A stretch of DNA of 64,000 nucleotides from CAVOGJ01 sp963695405 (GCA_963695405.1 CAVOGJ010000009.1:62001-126000), one strand, 5' to 3'; counted from the stretch's first letter, positions 10,185 through 19,950 are shown. The notes: generated from the letters alone by a model not told the origin. A program made the numbers and translations.

Positions 10185-12968
10185 ATGGCTCATTCCAGAT
10201 TTCTCCAAGCGGTAGCCAGCTTCGCAGCCCTGCTGGTGGCGTACTGCGGATACGCGGCGATGGTCGTCCCGCTGATCGAACCTACGGTACGCCGCGCTGA
10301 GACAACGCTGGCGGAACCGGTCGTGCGCGAATCGCCGACCGCCAAATACCGAGCCCTGATCGAGCCGCTGTTCACTGCCGAGAGCTGGGAGCGGGGCGAT
10401 GATGTGCATGTGATCAAGACGCGCGGTTTGTACCTGCTGTTGCGCACGATCACCAAGGAAGATGGCAGATTGCGGCTGAACCCATGCACCATCATCCACT
10501 TGCCAGAGGAAAAAGGGGGACGGACCTGGATTGTGCAGGCATCCAAAGGCGCTGCGCTCGAGTTTGATCATCCGTTCGATTGGCAAACCGGCGAGATGGG
10601 TGAATTGCAAGCCGGATATTTGCCCGGTCGCGTCTTGATCAGCGGCAGCCCGAGTTATCCGGGCGCCGAGGACCGTATCGAGATCGATACGCAAGGTGTG
10701 CAGTTCAACACACAGACGATATCGACTACCGAAGACGTTCATTTTCGCTTTGGCCAGAGTTTTGGCAGCGGCCGTGATCTCACGATTCGCCTGGCACCCC
10801 TGGCAGACGACAAGGTCCGCCGGCTTCCCAGTCCGGCGCCCACCGAAGTTCGCCAGATCGAATTGGTGCAATTGCATCAAGCGGTCATTTTTCCGCCACC
10901 GAAAAAGAACCTGGCGGGTCGCGGTGAGCCGCCAGTTCCCCTCCGCGTATCGGCACAAGGGCCGGTGACCATCGATATCCAGGGAGGCGCTGCCCGCGTC
11001 ACGCGTTCTGTCCGTGTCGAACGGCGGCAGCCAAGCGGTGCCGCCGACGTCGTCGAATGCGATCAGCTGGCTGCCTACTTCGGTCGACAGCCACAGCCCT
11101 TACCGGTCGCCGGATCTTCGACGCTGCCGTTCCCCCGCATGCAGTTTGAACGGCTCGTTGCCAGTGGCCAGCCAGCGCGTTTTGTCTCGCAGGCCACTGA
11201 GCTGTCCGGGGGCGGGCCATCCCGTTGGCATCGTCTGGCCTCGGAACGGCTGGAATATCTCGTGGGCGATTCCGCAGGACCCGGTCAGTTTCAGGCGACA
11301 GGTGCAGGCGCCTACCGCACTGGCACGGGACCGAATGCGGCCGAGTTGGAATTACAGTGGTCCGACCATGTCGAAGTGCTGCCGCATGACGATCTGGTCG
11401 AATTGACAGTTCTTGGGAACGCCGTCTGCCGGGCAGACGGTTTCGGAACCGTCCAATCCCAGGCCATTTGGCTGCAACTCGTGGCGTCGCGGCCGCTCGG
11501 TCAAGATCCGAGCGCTGCGGTTGAATGGCGGAGCTTGCAGCCGCGGTCCGTGGTTGCCGAGGATCACGTGGAAGTTCACAGCCGGCAATTGGACGCATAT
11601 ACCGACCGGCTGGATATCGTGATGCATCCGCAAGATGAACTACAGCCTCCGACCAAGGCAGACGGACCTGAACTTGGGGCACCCCAGTCGACGTCCGAGC
11701 CCTTGCTGGCCGGGAATCGCCGGTTTGAGGTTCGCGGTGAACGGTTGCAAATCGACGTTGCATCCAAGGGGCGACGACATGAAGTGGAACAAGTCCTGCT
11801 GGAGGGGCAGGTACGGTGTCGCGATTTGCCATCGGACCCGCGGGAGATCTCGGTGGAGGTAACCGGCGAACAATTGCGGCTTTCCCAACCTTCCCGACAC
11901 GGCGGACTGGCGGTGATCGTCGGTCGACCGGCAACGATTCAAGTCCAACACATGACGCTCGCGGGTGGCAACATTCATCTAGATCGTGGTCAGAATCAAT
12001 TGTGGATCGAGGGACCTGGATCTGCAGAGGCCCCGCTGCCAGACCGCTTTGCGACGGCCGCCGGGCCAGGTCCCGCCATGGCCGACGTGAATTGGGAACG
12101 GAGCATGCGTTTCGATGGTAAGACACTTCTTTGTCAAGGATCCGTTCTCGTTCAAGGGCCGGCCCAGCGGGTGCAGGCGAATGAACTGGCGGCGATGCTC
12201 ACCGAACCAATCGATTTTGGAGGTGTGACCGCTGGTGGCAGTCATTTGGGACTGCATACGGTAGTTGCCACCGGGGACGTGGCGCTTGAGAACCAATCGA
12301 CCGGCGATGAGGGATGGCTCTCCGTCGATCGGGCGCAAGTCGCCCGGCTGGAACTGAACTGCCTCGCAGAAGAAGTGCAGGGGACGGGCCCGGGTTGGGT
12401 CGAGACCGTACGCCGAGGTAAAACGCCGACGGGACTGCCGGCCGCCGGTCCAGTTGACCGCGACGCCAACGGGCTAAACTACCTGCGGGTGAATTTCGAA
12501 CAGGGATTCGATGGCGGGCTCGCTCGACGTGAACTTTCCTTTCGGGGTCGGGTCCGCTCCATCATGGGGCCGGTGCACGATTGGACCGATCGGCTACAGG
12601 TTCTGCCCGATGGGCAGCTGCTTCCAAACACCGCGGTGCTGGGTTGCCAGGTCCTCACGGTATATCAGCTGCCCAGCAATGCGGCGAGCAATCGTTTTGA
12701 GCTAATCGCACAGGGCAATACGATGGTCGAGGGCAAGACGCCGACGGGGCAACTTTTCGCGGCGAAGGGCGAACGACTCTCCTATGATCAGGCCAAAGAC
12801 ATGGTCATCCTCCACGGGGACGGACGAGCAGACGCCCAGTTGTGGCATCAATCGCAGATCGATGGACCGCGAAATACGGTTTCCGCTCAACGTATCCGTT
12901 ACAGCCCCGGCCAGAATAGCTACGAACTGGGCGGAGTGAACATGCTCGATTTCAGCGTCGGACCGTGA
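10185..12968 (+). CDS. Large LptC/LptA (OstA)-like envelope protein
   Basis: A 927-residue protein with one N-terminal membrane anchor (about residues 8-30) and an otherwise extracytoplasmic sequence. It contains repeated OstA-like beta segments of the kind DGxxLxCxGxVxVxGPxQRVxAxEL, for example around 640-690, and near the C-terminus AKGERLSYDQAKDMVILHGD (about 860-880), closely resembling LptA/LptD-N jelly-roll repeats. LptC is about 190 and LptA about 185 residues, so this protein could fuse an LptC-type anchor to a long LptA-type bridge. It follows kdsD-kdsC by 84 bases on the same strand, which supports a role in moving a KDO-containing glycolipid across the periplasm. The role is inferred from context and repeat pattern. 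A perfect hairpin closes the transcript. Confidence 0.6.
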   Translation: MAHSRFLQAVASFAALLVAYCGYAAMVVPLIEPTVRRAETTLAEPVVRESPTAKYRALIEPLFTAESWERGDDVHVIKTRGLYLLLRTITKEDGRLRLNPCTIIHLPEEKGGRTWIVQASKGAALEFDHPFDWQTGEMGELQAGYLPGRVLISGSPSYPGAEDRIEIDTQGVQFNTQTISTTEDVHFRFGQSFGSGRDLTIRLAPLADDKVRRLPSPAPTEVRQIELVQLHQAVIFPPPKKNLAGRGEPPVPLRVSAQGPVTIDIQGGAARVTRSVRVERRQPSGAADVVECDQLAAYFGRQPQPLPVAGSSTLPFPRMQFERLVASGQPARFVSQATELSGGGPSRWHRLASERLEYLVGDSAGPGQFQATGAGAYRTGTGPNAAELELQWSDHVEVLPHDDLVELTVLGNAVCRADGFGTVQSQAIWLQLVASRPLGQDPSAAVEWRSLQPRSVVAEDHVEVHSRQLDAYTDRLDIVMHPQDELQPPTKADGPELGAPQSTSEPLLAGNRRFEVRGERLQIDVASKGRRHEVEQVLLEGQVRCRDLPSDPREISVEVTGEQLRLSQPSRHGGLAVIVGRPATIQVQHMTLAGGNIHLDRGQNQLWIEGPGSAEAPLPDRFATAAGPGPAMADVNWERSMRFDGKTLLCQGSVLVQGPAQRVQANELAAMLTEPIDFGGVTAGGSHLGLHTVVATGDVALENQSTGDEGWLSVDRAQVARLELNCLAEEVQGTGPGWVETVRRGKTPTGLPAAGPVDRDANGLNYLRVNFEQGFDGGLARRELSFRGRVRSIMGPVHDWTDRLQVLPDGQLLPNTAVLGCQVLTVYQLPSNAASNRFELIAQGNTMVEGKTPTGQLFAAKGERLSYDQAKDMVILHGDGRADAQLWHQSQIDGPRNTVSAQRIRYSPGQNSYELGGVNMLDFSVGP

Positions 12969-12981
12969 GGCTGAAAATCAG

Positions 12982-13014
12982 CCGTCCTCCGATCGCTTTC
13001 TCGTCGGAGGACGG
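12982..13014. terminator. Bidirectional hairpin between convergent genes
   Basis: Perfect 11-base stem: CCGTCCTCCGA (12982-12992) and TCGGAGGACGG (13004-13014) with an 11-base loop. It lies 13 bases after the LptC/LptA-like stop and just past the end of the convergent hydrolase-like gene. There is no U-tract, so termination may be inefficient or Rho-assisted. Confidence 0.6.
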
Positions 13015-13017
13015 ACT

Positions 13018-13770
13018 TCAGGTAACGCGAAGCCGTTCACGGTCGAGTCGCTCAACGAGGTAGTCGACAACGGCTGGGGCCATGGCATCTTCGTAGCTGC
13101 CGCCCGGCCGAGCCTTACTGGTGATGTCAATTTCAAACGGCACGCCGATCGAGGAAAGCTTCATTCGCAGACGATCGACCCCTTCGAAGATGTCCGACCG
13201 GTCGGGATCGCAGCAGAAAAACTGCTGCCGTGGCCAGTTGAGAGGATGAATGTGCAGGATGGCAGTATCTTGTCGTGCTGATTCCAAGTCGCCATACATT
13301 TCATAGAGCACCTCATCCCCTTCCAGAATGCGAAATTGATAATCAAGATCCGGCGATACAGCCGCCGTCACCGGAAATAGATGGGGATACTTGTAAGCCA
13401 TCCGCAGTGCGGCCTGTCCCCCCATGCCAATTCCGCAGATGGCAAGCCCAGGTGGCACCGCCTGCCAGTGTTGGCCCAGCCAGGTAACGACATCCTGGAT
13501 GACAAACTGCTCGGGCGTCCGCTGCGGGTCAAAATCCTCGGCGACACGATCGGCCCACCAAGAGTGTCCCGTCAGGGGGGCGACCACTCGCAAGCCTCGC
13601 CGTTCTAATGCCATCCGCCAGGCAAGAGGAACCACGTGGTCCAGCGGCGGCCGGTCGTGCAAATACACGACGACGTACCCATGTTCGTCAGGCTGGGAGG
13701 GAATCAGTATCTGGCACGGCTTTCCCGCAATGCTCTCTTCGGACCAGCCGGACGGCATCTCGACCACCAC
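13018..13770 (-). CDS. Esterase-D-like alpha/beta-hydrolase fold protein lacking the catalytic serine
   Basis: A 250-residue protein resembling esterase D/FrmB-type hydrolases, with a VVVYLHDRPPLD oxyanion-type strand near residue 35 and a nucleophile-elbow region reading ICGIGMGGQAALR. In active relatives the elbow is GxSMGG; here the serine is glycine. The usual histidine near the C-terminus also seems to be missing, as that region reads GGSYEDAMAP. It is therefore probably a non-catalytic member, perhaps binding a ligand or protein, although a different nucleophile cannot be excluded. GTG at 13770 is the longest start; ATG at 13758 is an alternative. It lies downstream of the flavoprotein gene on the same strand, 297 bases away, so is probably a separate unit. 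Confidence 0.7.
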   Translation of the reverse strand: MVVEMPSGWSEESIAGKPCQILIPSQPDEHGYVVVYLHDRPPLDHVVPLAWRMALERRGLRVVAPLTGHSWWADRVAEDFDPQRTPEQFVIQDVVTWLGQHWQAVPPGLAICGIGMGGQAALRMAYKYPHLFPVTAAVSPDLDYQFRILEGDEVLYEMYGDLESARQDTAILHIHPLNWPRQQFFCCDPDRSDIFEGVDRLRMKLSSIGVPFEIDITSKARPGGSYEDAMAPAVVDYLVERLDRERLRVT

Positions 13771-14067
13771 GTCGCTCGAGGAATGCGGCCGCGCAAGGCA
13801 CTACATTCCTTGCGAAGGAGCGGCGACGCATGGGACCCATTGTGGCAGCCGCTGAGCGATCCGCCAACCGCCGTAGTCGGACCCGCTCCATCCGTGGCGC
13901 GATCTCCCCGAGGCGCTGGTCCGCCGAGATCAAGCAGGTCGAGTCTGCTGGCGGGAGGGGAGGAGGCAATCCATTCTCCCGGAAGCGTGCCTCCCATCTC
14001 GGTATGGCGGTATGGCCCTGTGCTGCGAGAGGACGAAACGTCGTGCGGCGAATGTGTTCCCAAAGAC

Positions 14068-15489
14068 TTAGACCGAACCGACCGTCTGCAGTCCAGACGA
14101 AGTGATCGTCGCCGCTTCTTGATACGACTCATAGTCAGTATTGATCGACCAAAGGTCGTTGTCTTGTTGCTGCAGAATGTTCTCCGCGGCCAAGAGTCCC
14201 ATCAAGATGCTGTGATCCTGGTTGTTGTACTTGAACGACCCGTAGCGACCGATGGGCGTTAGTCCCTGGAATTGCGAGACGTAATCGGTGATCACGCTCA
14301 GATGCTGTTTGTAATTCCTGGCATAAACAGGATAGCAGCGGGGGATACGGACCACGTGGCCAGCGGTAATTTCGGCGTTGCCGATCAGCCCCGTTTGCCG
14401 CATCTCCGAGGTTGCCTGTTCGATCAGCGACTCGTCGGACGCCTTCCATTTGGCATCCTGATCGTAACACCAGTATTCCAGGGACAGGATCGAGTTTGGT
14501 GATTGGCGGCAGATTTCAGGAATCCAATTACGGAAGTTGGTGACACGTCCAACCTCCAGCTCTGCCGCATGGACGTAGATCCATTGGTCCGGGAAGAGGT
14601 CCTGCCCCGCGACGTTAAGATAAACGAGGATCGTGTTGCGGAACGTCAGCGCATCGGCGGCTTGCCGCACGTTCGCGGGAACGCCTTCGAGGCCCTTGAC
14701 CAACAGGGTCAGCGGCATGGTGGAGATGACGTGGTCGAACGTGTGCGTGATGCCATCCGCCGTTTGCAGGCCGGTGATCCGACCTTGGTCGTGAAGGACG
14801 CGGCGAATGGGTCGTTGTAAGTGCAGTTCACCTAGCGCTTTGACGTAGTCGGCCATCCGCTCGTAGACCATCCCTGTGCCGCCGAGCGGAAAGGCGAATT
14901 GGTCCACGAGAGTGGCATGTTTTTGCTTGCCCAGCTTAAGTGCGTTCTTGACGGCTTCTCCCAAGGAGAGTTTCTTGATCCGCTGGGCGGCAAAGTCTGC
15001 GTCCAATTCATCGCAGGAGATGCCCCACAGTTTCTCGCTGTAGGTCTTGAAGAAAATTTCGTACAGCCGCCGTCCGAAGCGTCGCGTAACCCAGGAAGCG
15101 AACGTTGCTTGATCTTCACTCGGGGATACCCGTTGGCGAAAGTAGCTCAGCATACAGCGAGCCGCCTCGACGATTCCCAAATTCTTCAGGGCATTCACTG
15201 GCTGCAAAGGATAATGGAAGAATCTGTCGCCGTAGTAAATGCGTGTCAGCCGATCAACCATACGGTAATCGCTTTCCACGATTTCCAGCCACAGTCGATT
15301 TACCCGCGCGTCGCTGCTAAAGAATCGATGCGGACCGAGATCGACGATTTGATCCCACAACTCGAACGATCGTGACATACCGCCAACATGCGGAGATGCC
15401 TCGAAGACCTCGACTTCCACCCCCGCCTTGGCCAATTGGTATGCGGCGGATAGGCCTGCGGGCCCCGCGCCGATCACGGCGACCTTCAT
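14068..15489 (-). CDS. FAD-dependent oxidoreductase, UDP-galactopyranose mutase / protoporphyrinogen oxidase-like
   Basis: A 473-residue flavoprotein with an N-terminal dinucleotide-binding motif IGAGPAGLSAAYQLAKAG followed by an acidic FAD-ribose residue (VFEA) and the GGMSRSF segment. The LGPHRFFSSD and KLWGISCDELDADFAAQR regions are typical of the UDP-galactopyranose mutase-like NAD(P)/FAD proteins next to surface polysaccharide genes. The start at 15489 is chosen because an AGGGGAAG Shine-Dalgarno precedes it; the open frame continues 45 codons upstream. The polytopic membrane protein next door (same strand, about 200 bases upstream) supports a role in glycan or lipid modification. The actual reaction is unknown. 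Confidence 0.72.
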   Translation of the reverse strand: MKVAVIGAGPAGLSAAYQLAKAGVEVEVFEASPHVGGMSRSFELWDQIVDLGPHRFFSSDARVNRLWLEIVESDYRMVDRLTRIYYGDRFFHYPLQPVNALKNLGIVEAARCMLSYFRQRVSPSEDQATFASWVTRRFGRRLYEIFFKTYSEKLWGISCDELDADFAAQRIKKLSLGEAVKNALKLGKQKHATLVDQFAFPLGGTGMVYERMADYVKALGELHLQRPIRRVLHDQGRITGLQTADGITHTFDHVISTMPLTLLVKGLEGVPANVRQAADALTFRNTILVYLNVAGQDLFPDQWIYVHAAELEVGRVTNFRNWIPEICRQSPNSILSLEYWCYDQDAKWKASDESLIEQATSEMRQTGLIGNAEITAGHVVRIPRCYPVYARNYKQHLSVITDYVSQFQGLTPIGRYGSFKYNNQDHSILMGLLAAENILQQQDNDLWSINTDYESYQEAATITSSGLQTVGSV

Positions 15490-15690
15490 ATGCTTCCCCT
15501 GTGCTTGTGCGTTAGGTGCTATTCTCTGCAGGCCGCTAGAAAGAACATCCGCCAGCGGAACTTCGTTTCCGGTCGGCAGAATTCGCGGCCAGAGGGATCT
15601 ACGACCGGAAGCGGTCGAATGCAAGCGAAATCGTTGTCCGATTGCGCTCGGTTTTTTTCCCCAGCCGTAACAATCGTTAGATCGCGATTG

Positions 15691-17733
15691 TCACTCCGCC
15701 GGAACGGGCGTGGCGGTGGAGCAGGGGGGCATGTCCAACTGATTCCTCAGCCTGCGCAGGTCATAGAGGTACGACTTCCCATCAGTGGCCGCGTAACACT
15801 CGCCAATGGCCGTCGTCGACACAACAACATCCAAATCGGGTTCTTGGCACAATCTCCACAAGTCGGCTTCGCCGGGCGGTTGCATACCCAGCGGTCGTCG
15901 ATAGACATCGCGCAAGAGCTGCTCCTGCCAGGTGGGTACAGCGATCGGCGCGTTCGTGTGGGCCGGCATGTCAAAGGGGGCCGTTAGCTCGGCTCGCCGT
16001 CGTCCCTCCACCGCGGAGCTGCGAAGAAACATCGTGCCTGCCAGTTGTTGAGGCGTGAAGTAGCTCTTAGCCCGCAAGCGAAACCAGATGGTGCCCGAAT
16101 CGCCACCCGACCAGTAGATGCTCGGCCGCCGAGTGGCATCTTCGTAGTGCGTATCGATATACTCGGTAACCAGCTGTATGGTCGAGGCACTCGCACAGCC
16201 GAGTCGCTGGCTGGCAGAAGAGTAGGGCAGCCCCCAGGCCGCAAATTGAATGATCAGGGCCATGGTGGCGACAATGACGCGAAACCATCGCTGGCCATCG
16301 GTTCGAACATAAACTCCCACGGCAATCAGTGACGTCACGAGGATCGTTAAGAAAGGGCCGCAAGCCCGTGTGAAGAAACGCGAGAAGAAGTACAGTTCCA
16401 CATGCTCAGTAATCGTGGGTGCCTGCTCGAGGATCATCCGCAGCGACGCCAGCAGCTGAATGCCACTCAGGCTGAGGAGTGTGAGGACGGCCAGGAATCC
16501 GTACATGCCACGTGGAATTTCCCTCGTGACCAGGCGGGCGCAGATCAGCAAGGAACCGAATAAGACAAAGCCAAGTCCCCAGTTGTTGTGATTGCCGAGT
16601 AGAAAGTAGGAAGCAATGCCAAAGGCCACCGCCGAGCTCATGGGCCGGTACAGGTGCCACAGGCGATGAGCCGCCACCAACCCGAGGGGGATGGAGACGA
16701 GTTGGGACAACCAGAGCCACCTGTAGGGTTGAACTTGAAAGAGTCGCGCATAGGGTAACTGATATGCCAAAATGCTGATCAGCACACCTCCTAACGAGAC
16801 CATGGCGGTGGCCATCAGAAAAACCCGGTGGCTCCGCTGCGTTGGCAGCAGGAGGCCGGCCATACCGACGGTGAAAATGGCAAGCAGCAACGCAGCCCAA
16901 TCAGACGATTGCCAGGTTTGCGGAATGCTGTAGAGATTGAAGTCGTCGACGTAATCCATCCAGGTCGCATCCATCTCGCCAAAGATGGCTGTTCCTAAAG
17001 GTCGAATGCCCAAGATGGCGACCGCCCCGACCGCCGCGAGGCTGCCGGCGGCCCATTGCTGCCAAGGTCGCAGCATTTGGCTGGCGAGGCAAAGCAACGC
17101 CACCAGGATTCCCGGCACGGCCATGATCGGGTGAATCAAGAAAGCGACCGCCAGCAGCGTCAGCGCGATGCCCCAACGCCGCTGAAGGATGCGTTCTAGA
17201 CCGAAGAGCACCAACGCCTCGCCGAACAGACGGGGCGTGAGAAAGCTCTCGTTCACATGCAGCACGCCAAAGCCGCCGAACTCAATCGGTGTGCATACCA
17301 ACAGCAATAGCGAACCAACGGCCACCGTCCTCTGGGGGATCAGACGCGTAACGAATCGCTGCAAGGCGTAAATCAAGACCATCTTGCTGAGCATGTAGGC
17401 CAGGAAGAATGCTGTGGGGATCCCCAGCCAATGAGAAAGTGGTCGGATTAACGTGCCGAAAGCGGAAAACTTTCCTGCCTGTTCATAACAGCGAGAGAAA
17501 GCGTCGTGATACTGTCCCCCCTCGATGCCGTTGAGGACTTCGAATCCATACAGCCGGGCGTCGTGACACAGACCTCGATATGGCAGCCAGATCGCATTGG
17601 CAAGAATCAGGATCAGCCACAAATTGAGCGGGTTGCGACAGATCCGGCGGAGCGTCACGCTCCAGCGGGCAAATCGAGTGGGGAAACCGCGCTCGCGGTC
17701 GGCTACGGGTGTGTGGATCGCAGGTACGTCCAT
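15691..17733 (-). CDS. Polytopic membrane protein of unknown function
   Basis: A 680-residue protein with roughly a dozen hydrophobic helices spread from residue 35 to about 510, then a soluble C-terminal domain of about 170 residues. The N-terminal part after the first helix (LPYRGLCHDARLYGFEVLNG) has the acidic/aromatic loop seen in many GT-C glycosyltransferase-like proteins, but no decisive motif is present, so no enzymatic role is assigned. ATG at 17733 is preferred over the TTG one codon upstream. It lies directly upstream of the flavoprotein gene on the same strand and may be co-expressed with it. A mannosyltransferase-like or glycan-handling role is only a guess. Confidence 0.7.
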   Translation of the reverse strand: MDVPAIHTPVADRERGFPTRFARWSVTLRRICRNPLNLWLILILANAIWLPYRGLCHDARLYGFEVLNGIEGGQYHDAFSRCYEQAGKFSAFGTLIRPLSHWLGIPTAFFLAYMLSKMVLIYALQRFVTRLIPQRTVAVGSLLLLVCTPIEFGGFGVLHVNESFLTPRLFGEALVLFGLERILQRRWGIALTLLAVAFLIHPIMAVPGILVALLCLASQMLRPWQQWAAGSLAAVGAVAILGIRPLGTAIFGEMDATWMDYVDDFNLYSIPQTWQSSDWAALLLAIFTVGMAGLLLPTQRSHRVFLMATAMVSLGGVLISILAYQLPYARLFQVQPYRWLWLSQLVSIPLGLVAAHRLWHLYRPMSSAVAFGIASYFLLGNHNNWGLGFVLFGSLLICARLVTREIPRGMYGFLAVLTLLSLSGIQLLASLRMILEQAPTITEHVELYFFSRFFTRACGPFLTILVTSLIAVGVYVRTDGQRWFRVIVATMALIIQFAAWGLPYSSASQRLGCASASTIQLVTEYIDTHYEDATRRPSIYWSGGDSGTIWFRLRAKSYFTPQQLAGTMFLRSSAVEGRRRAELTAPFDMPAHTNAPIAVPTWQEQLLRDVYRRPLGMQPPGEADLWRLCQEPDLDVVVSTTAIGECYAATDGKSYLYDLRRLRNQLDMPPCSTATPVPAE

Positions 17734-18027
17734 CAATTCGCTTCTTGTAGGTGAAGTCAGTAATGGGGCGAGAATCGCCGTCGGTGGGACTGCATTCGAG
17801 AAGAAGCCTACGTCAGGGCAAACCCGCGCAGCGTCCCCCGGCGGATCAAAAATGCCATCCCGACAGGGAGATGACTCGATCTTTCCGGTTACGACAATTT
17901 TGACCGCTTGGACTGTCGCCTTCGCGTGGGTCGGCCTAAAATGCTGGTTTTCATGGAGCGGGCGGGTCGTTCGACGCAGAACCCCGCAGCAGCATCGGAC
18001 CGGAATGGGCCCACTGTTGGATATCGG

Positions 18028-18561
18028 ATGAAAACACTATTGACGGAAAAGGAACTGCGTGAGGGTGTGACGCGGTTGGCTCGGGGTATTGCCGAGACCT
18101 ACCAGGACGAACCTCTCACGATTATCGGTATTCTCACCGGTAGCGTCGTACTCGTGGCGGATCTTATTCGTCAACTCGATATGCCGCTGCGGGTGGGGGT
18201 CGTCATGGCCAGTAGCTACCGAGGGGCGACGACGACTCGTGGGCCATTGCGCATTAACGCGGATTTGATGCCCGATATCTCGGGCCGCAACGTGCTGCTG
18301 GTGGACGACATCTTTGATACCGGAAATACGCTGCTCGAGCTGATGGCCCTCATGGAACAATTTGATCCTCGGTCCGTGCGGACGGCTGTGTTGTTGCGAA
18401 AACAGGGCCGCCAGGAAGTGGATCTCCAGCCCGATTTCATCGGTTTCGATATCCCAGATGAATTTGTCGTGGGCTATGGCCTGGATTATCAGGATGCCTA
18501 TCGGAACCTACCGTTCGTCGCGGCGTTGGAAGCGGCCGAAATCGAGAGCTGTCCCCCGTAG
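18028..18561 (+). CDS. hpt: Hypoxanthine phosphoribosyltransferase
   Basis: A 177-residue purine-salvage enzyme that converts hypoxanthine or guanine and PRPP to IMP or GMP. The PRPP-binding signature VLLVDDIFDTGNTL occupies about residues 89-102, and the flexible-loop region SSYRGATTTRG is at about 62-72. The C-terminal QDAYRNLPFVAAL segment is typical of bacterial HPRT. The start at 18028 gives the normal family length; the open frame runs 40 codons further upstream without family similarity. It is followed after 41 bases by a glycosyltransferase gene on the same strand. Confidence 0.93.
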   Translation: MKTLLTEKELREGVTRLARGIAETYQDEPLTIIGILTGSVVLVADLIRQLDMPLRVGVVMASSYRGATTTRGPLRINADLMPDISGRNVLLVDDIFDTGNTLLELMALMEQFDPRSVRTAVLLRKQGRQEVDLQPDFIGFDIPDEFVVGYGLDYQDAYRNLPFVAALEAAEIESCPP

Positions 18562-18602
18562 TTGCCGGTCATCCACCGCTTCCTCGAAGGTCAGGTTCGC
18601 CC

Positions 18603-19694
18603 ATGACTGCCCGCGTGCTCCATGTGGTTCCTGCCGATCTCCATCCGGGGACGAGGCAGCAGGTCTTTTGGGCTGCCACCCAAGTAAATCGGCAGCAGTA
18701 TGATGCGCACGTGTGCACGACAGGGGCGCCGTCCCTCTGGTCGGCCGCACTCCAGGAAAGCAACGTGCCCGTGCATCGCGTGCCGTTGGGGTCGGAGGGA
18801 TTGGTATCTTGGCGACGTTTGCTGACGACCGTCCGCCGCCTGAATGCCGATTTGATTCACCTCTGGAATGCGACATCTCATCTGCGGATGTGGGCCCTGG
18901 TCAGTCGCTGCGCGAAATCATTGGTCGTGACGCATGAACGGACGAGCGAGCCGACCGCGCCGTGGCGACGTTGGGTGACCCGCGGCCTCGCTCACGCTGA
19001 CTCGACAATCATGCTGGCCGACAGCCACCAAACGGACGGGCTGTCGGTGAACGAGGTGCTCCGCCCGGGCGTTTATATAGAGCCGTTGTCGTCGGAAACC
19101 GCCTCGGAGACTGCCGGTCGGATGTTACGGAGCGCGTTCCAGATCGATGAAGCGGCTTATCTCATCGGCGTTGTGGGTCGGTTTCTCCCCAATGAAGGGC
19201 TAAAGGATGCCATCTGGGCCACCGATTTACTCAAGGTGATTCGAGATGACGTGCATTTGCTGATCCTAGGCGACGGCCCACAGCAATGGAGGCTGGAACG
19301 GTTTGTGGCACAAACCCGTACGGCCGATCGCGTGCATTTCGTCACCGACCATCGACCCAGCGAATTACTGCCCCATTTGACTTGCCTTTGGCGGACGAAT
19401 GTGTCAAACGCCAACCCAACGATTGCCTTGATGGCGGCTGCCCAGGGCCTGCCGGTGGTGGCCACCGACCTCGATTCCCATCGCGATCTCGTGGAGGATG
19501 AGGTGAGTGGCCTTCTTTTTCGTCCTGGCAACCGCGCGGAACTCGCTCGTCGGACACAAAGACTGCTTGAAAACCCGTCGTTACGAACGTCGCTTGGGCA
19601 GGCAGGTCGCGCGCGGGTGATCCGCCAGTTCCCCATGGGCGAATACCTCAACGGTCTCACGAGCGTTTACGAACGTTGCTTGCGGCACCGATAG
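18603..19694 (+). CDS. GT4-family glycosyltransferase with a degenerate E-x7-E motif
   Basis: A 363-residue protein with two Rossmann-like halves. The C-terminal half has VGRFLPNEGLKDAIWA (about 193-208), ILGDGPQQWRLERFV (about 222-236), LVEDEVSGLLFRPGN and the final VYERCL helix of GT4 retaining glycosyltransferases. The family E-x7-E motif normally at EGxPxxxLEAMA reads NANPTIALMAAAQG here, so both glutamates are absent. It might be a divergent enzyme or a non-catalytic homologue. The gene sits between hpt and glgC; the gap to glgC (about 255 bases) contains a strong promoter, so it is probably co-transcribed with hpt only. Confidence 0.8.
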   Translation: MTARVLHVVPADLHPGTRQQVFWAATQVNRQQYDAHVCTTGAPSLWSAALQESNVPVHRVPLGSEGLVSWRRLLTTVRRLNADLIHLWNATSHLRMWALVSRCAKSLVVTHERTSEPTAPWRRWVTRGLAHADSTIMLADSHQTDGLSVNEVLRPGVYIEPLSSETASETAGRMLRSAFQIDEAAYLIGVVGRFLPNEGLKDAIWATDLLKVIRDDVHLLILGDGPQQWRLERFVAQTRTADRVHFVTDHRPSELLPHLTCLWRTNVSNANPTIALMAAAQGLPVVATDLDSHRDLVEDEVSGLLFRPGNRAELARRTQRLLENPSLRTSLGQAGRARVIRQFPMGEYLNGLTSVYERCLRHR

Positions 19695-19858
19695 CGTTAC
19701 GTTTCCCGCGGCAGGTTGCGGGTTTCTCAGCAAGATCTCGACGGGAGGGGCAGTTTAGGGTCAGATGATGGGGCGCTGGCCGGAACCGCCGCCTCCAGGG
19801 GGCTCCAGGATTCCTGCTGGATAATCGGTTGAAATCTCCGGGACCTCGACTTCGCTGT

Positions 19859-19887
19859 TTCACAGTTTGGCTGCTTGCCGATAGAAT
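19859..19887 (+). promoter_or_regulatory. Candidate sigma-70 promoter of glgC
   Basis: TTCACA (19859-19864), a 17-base spacer and TAGAAT (19882-19887); each hexamer differs from consensus at one position. It lies 63 bases upstream of the glgC start at 19951. Confidence 0.55.
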
Positions 19888-19950
19888 TTGGGAGGTGCTC
19901 GGAAGCCATTCGGTTCCCTCCCAGCTTTGTTCTCACTTGGAAACCATTCG

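Noticed and set aside
10999..12126. Minus-strand open frame inside the Lpt-like gene
   Set aside because: Arg/Pro-rich translation with no start signal, typical of an antisense frame in GC-rich DNA.
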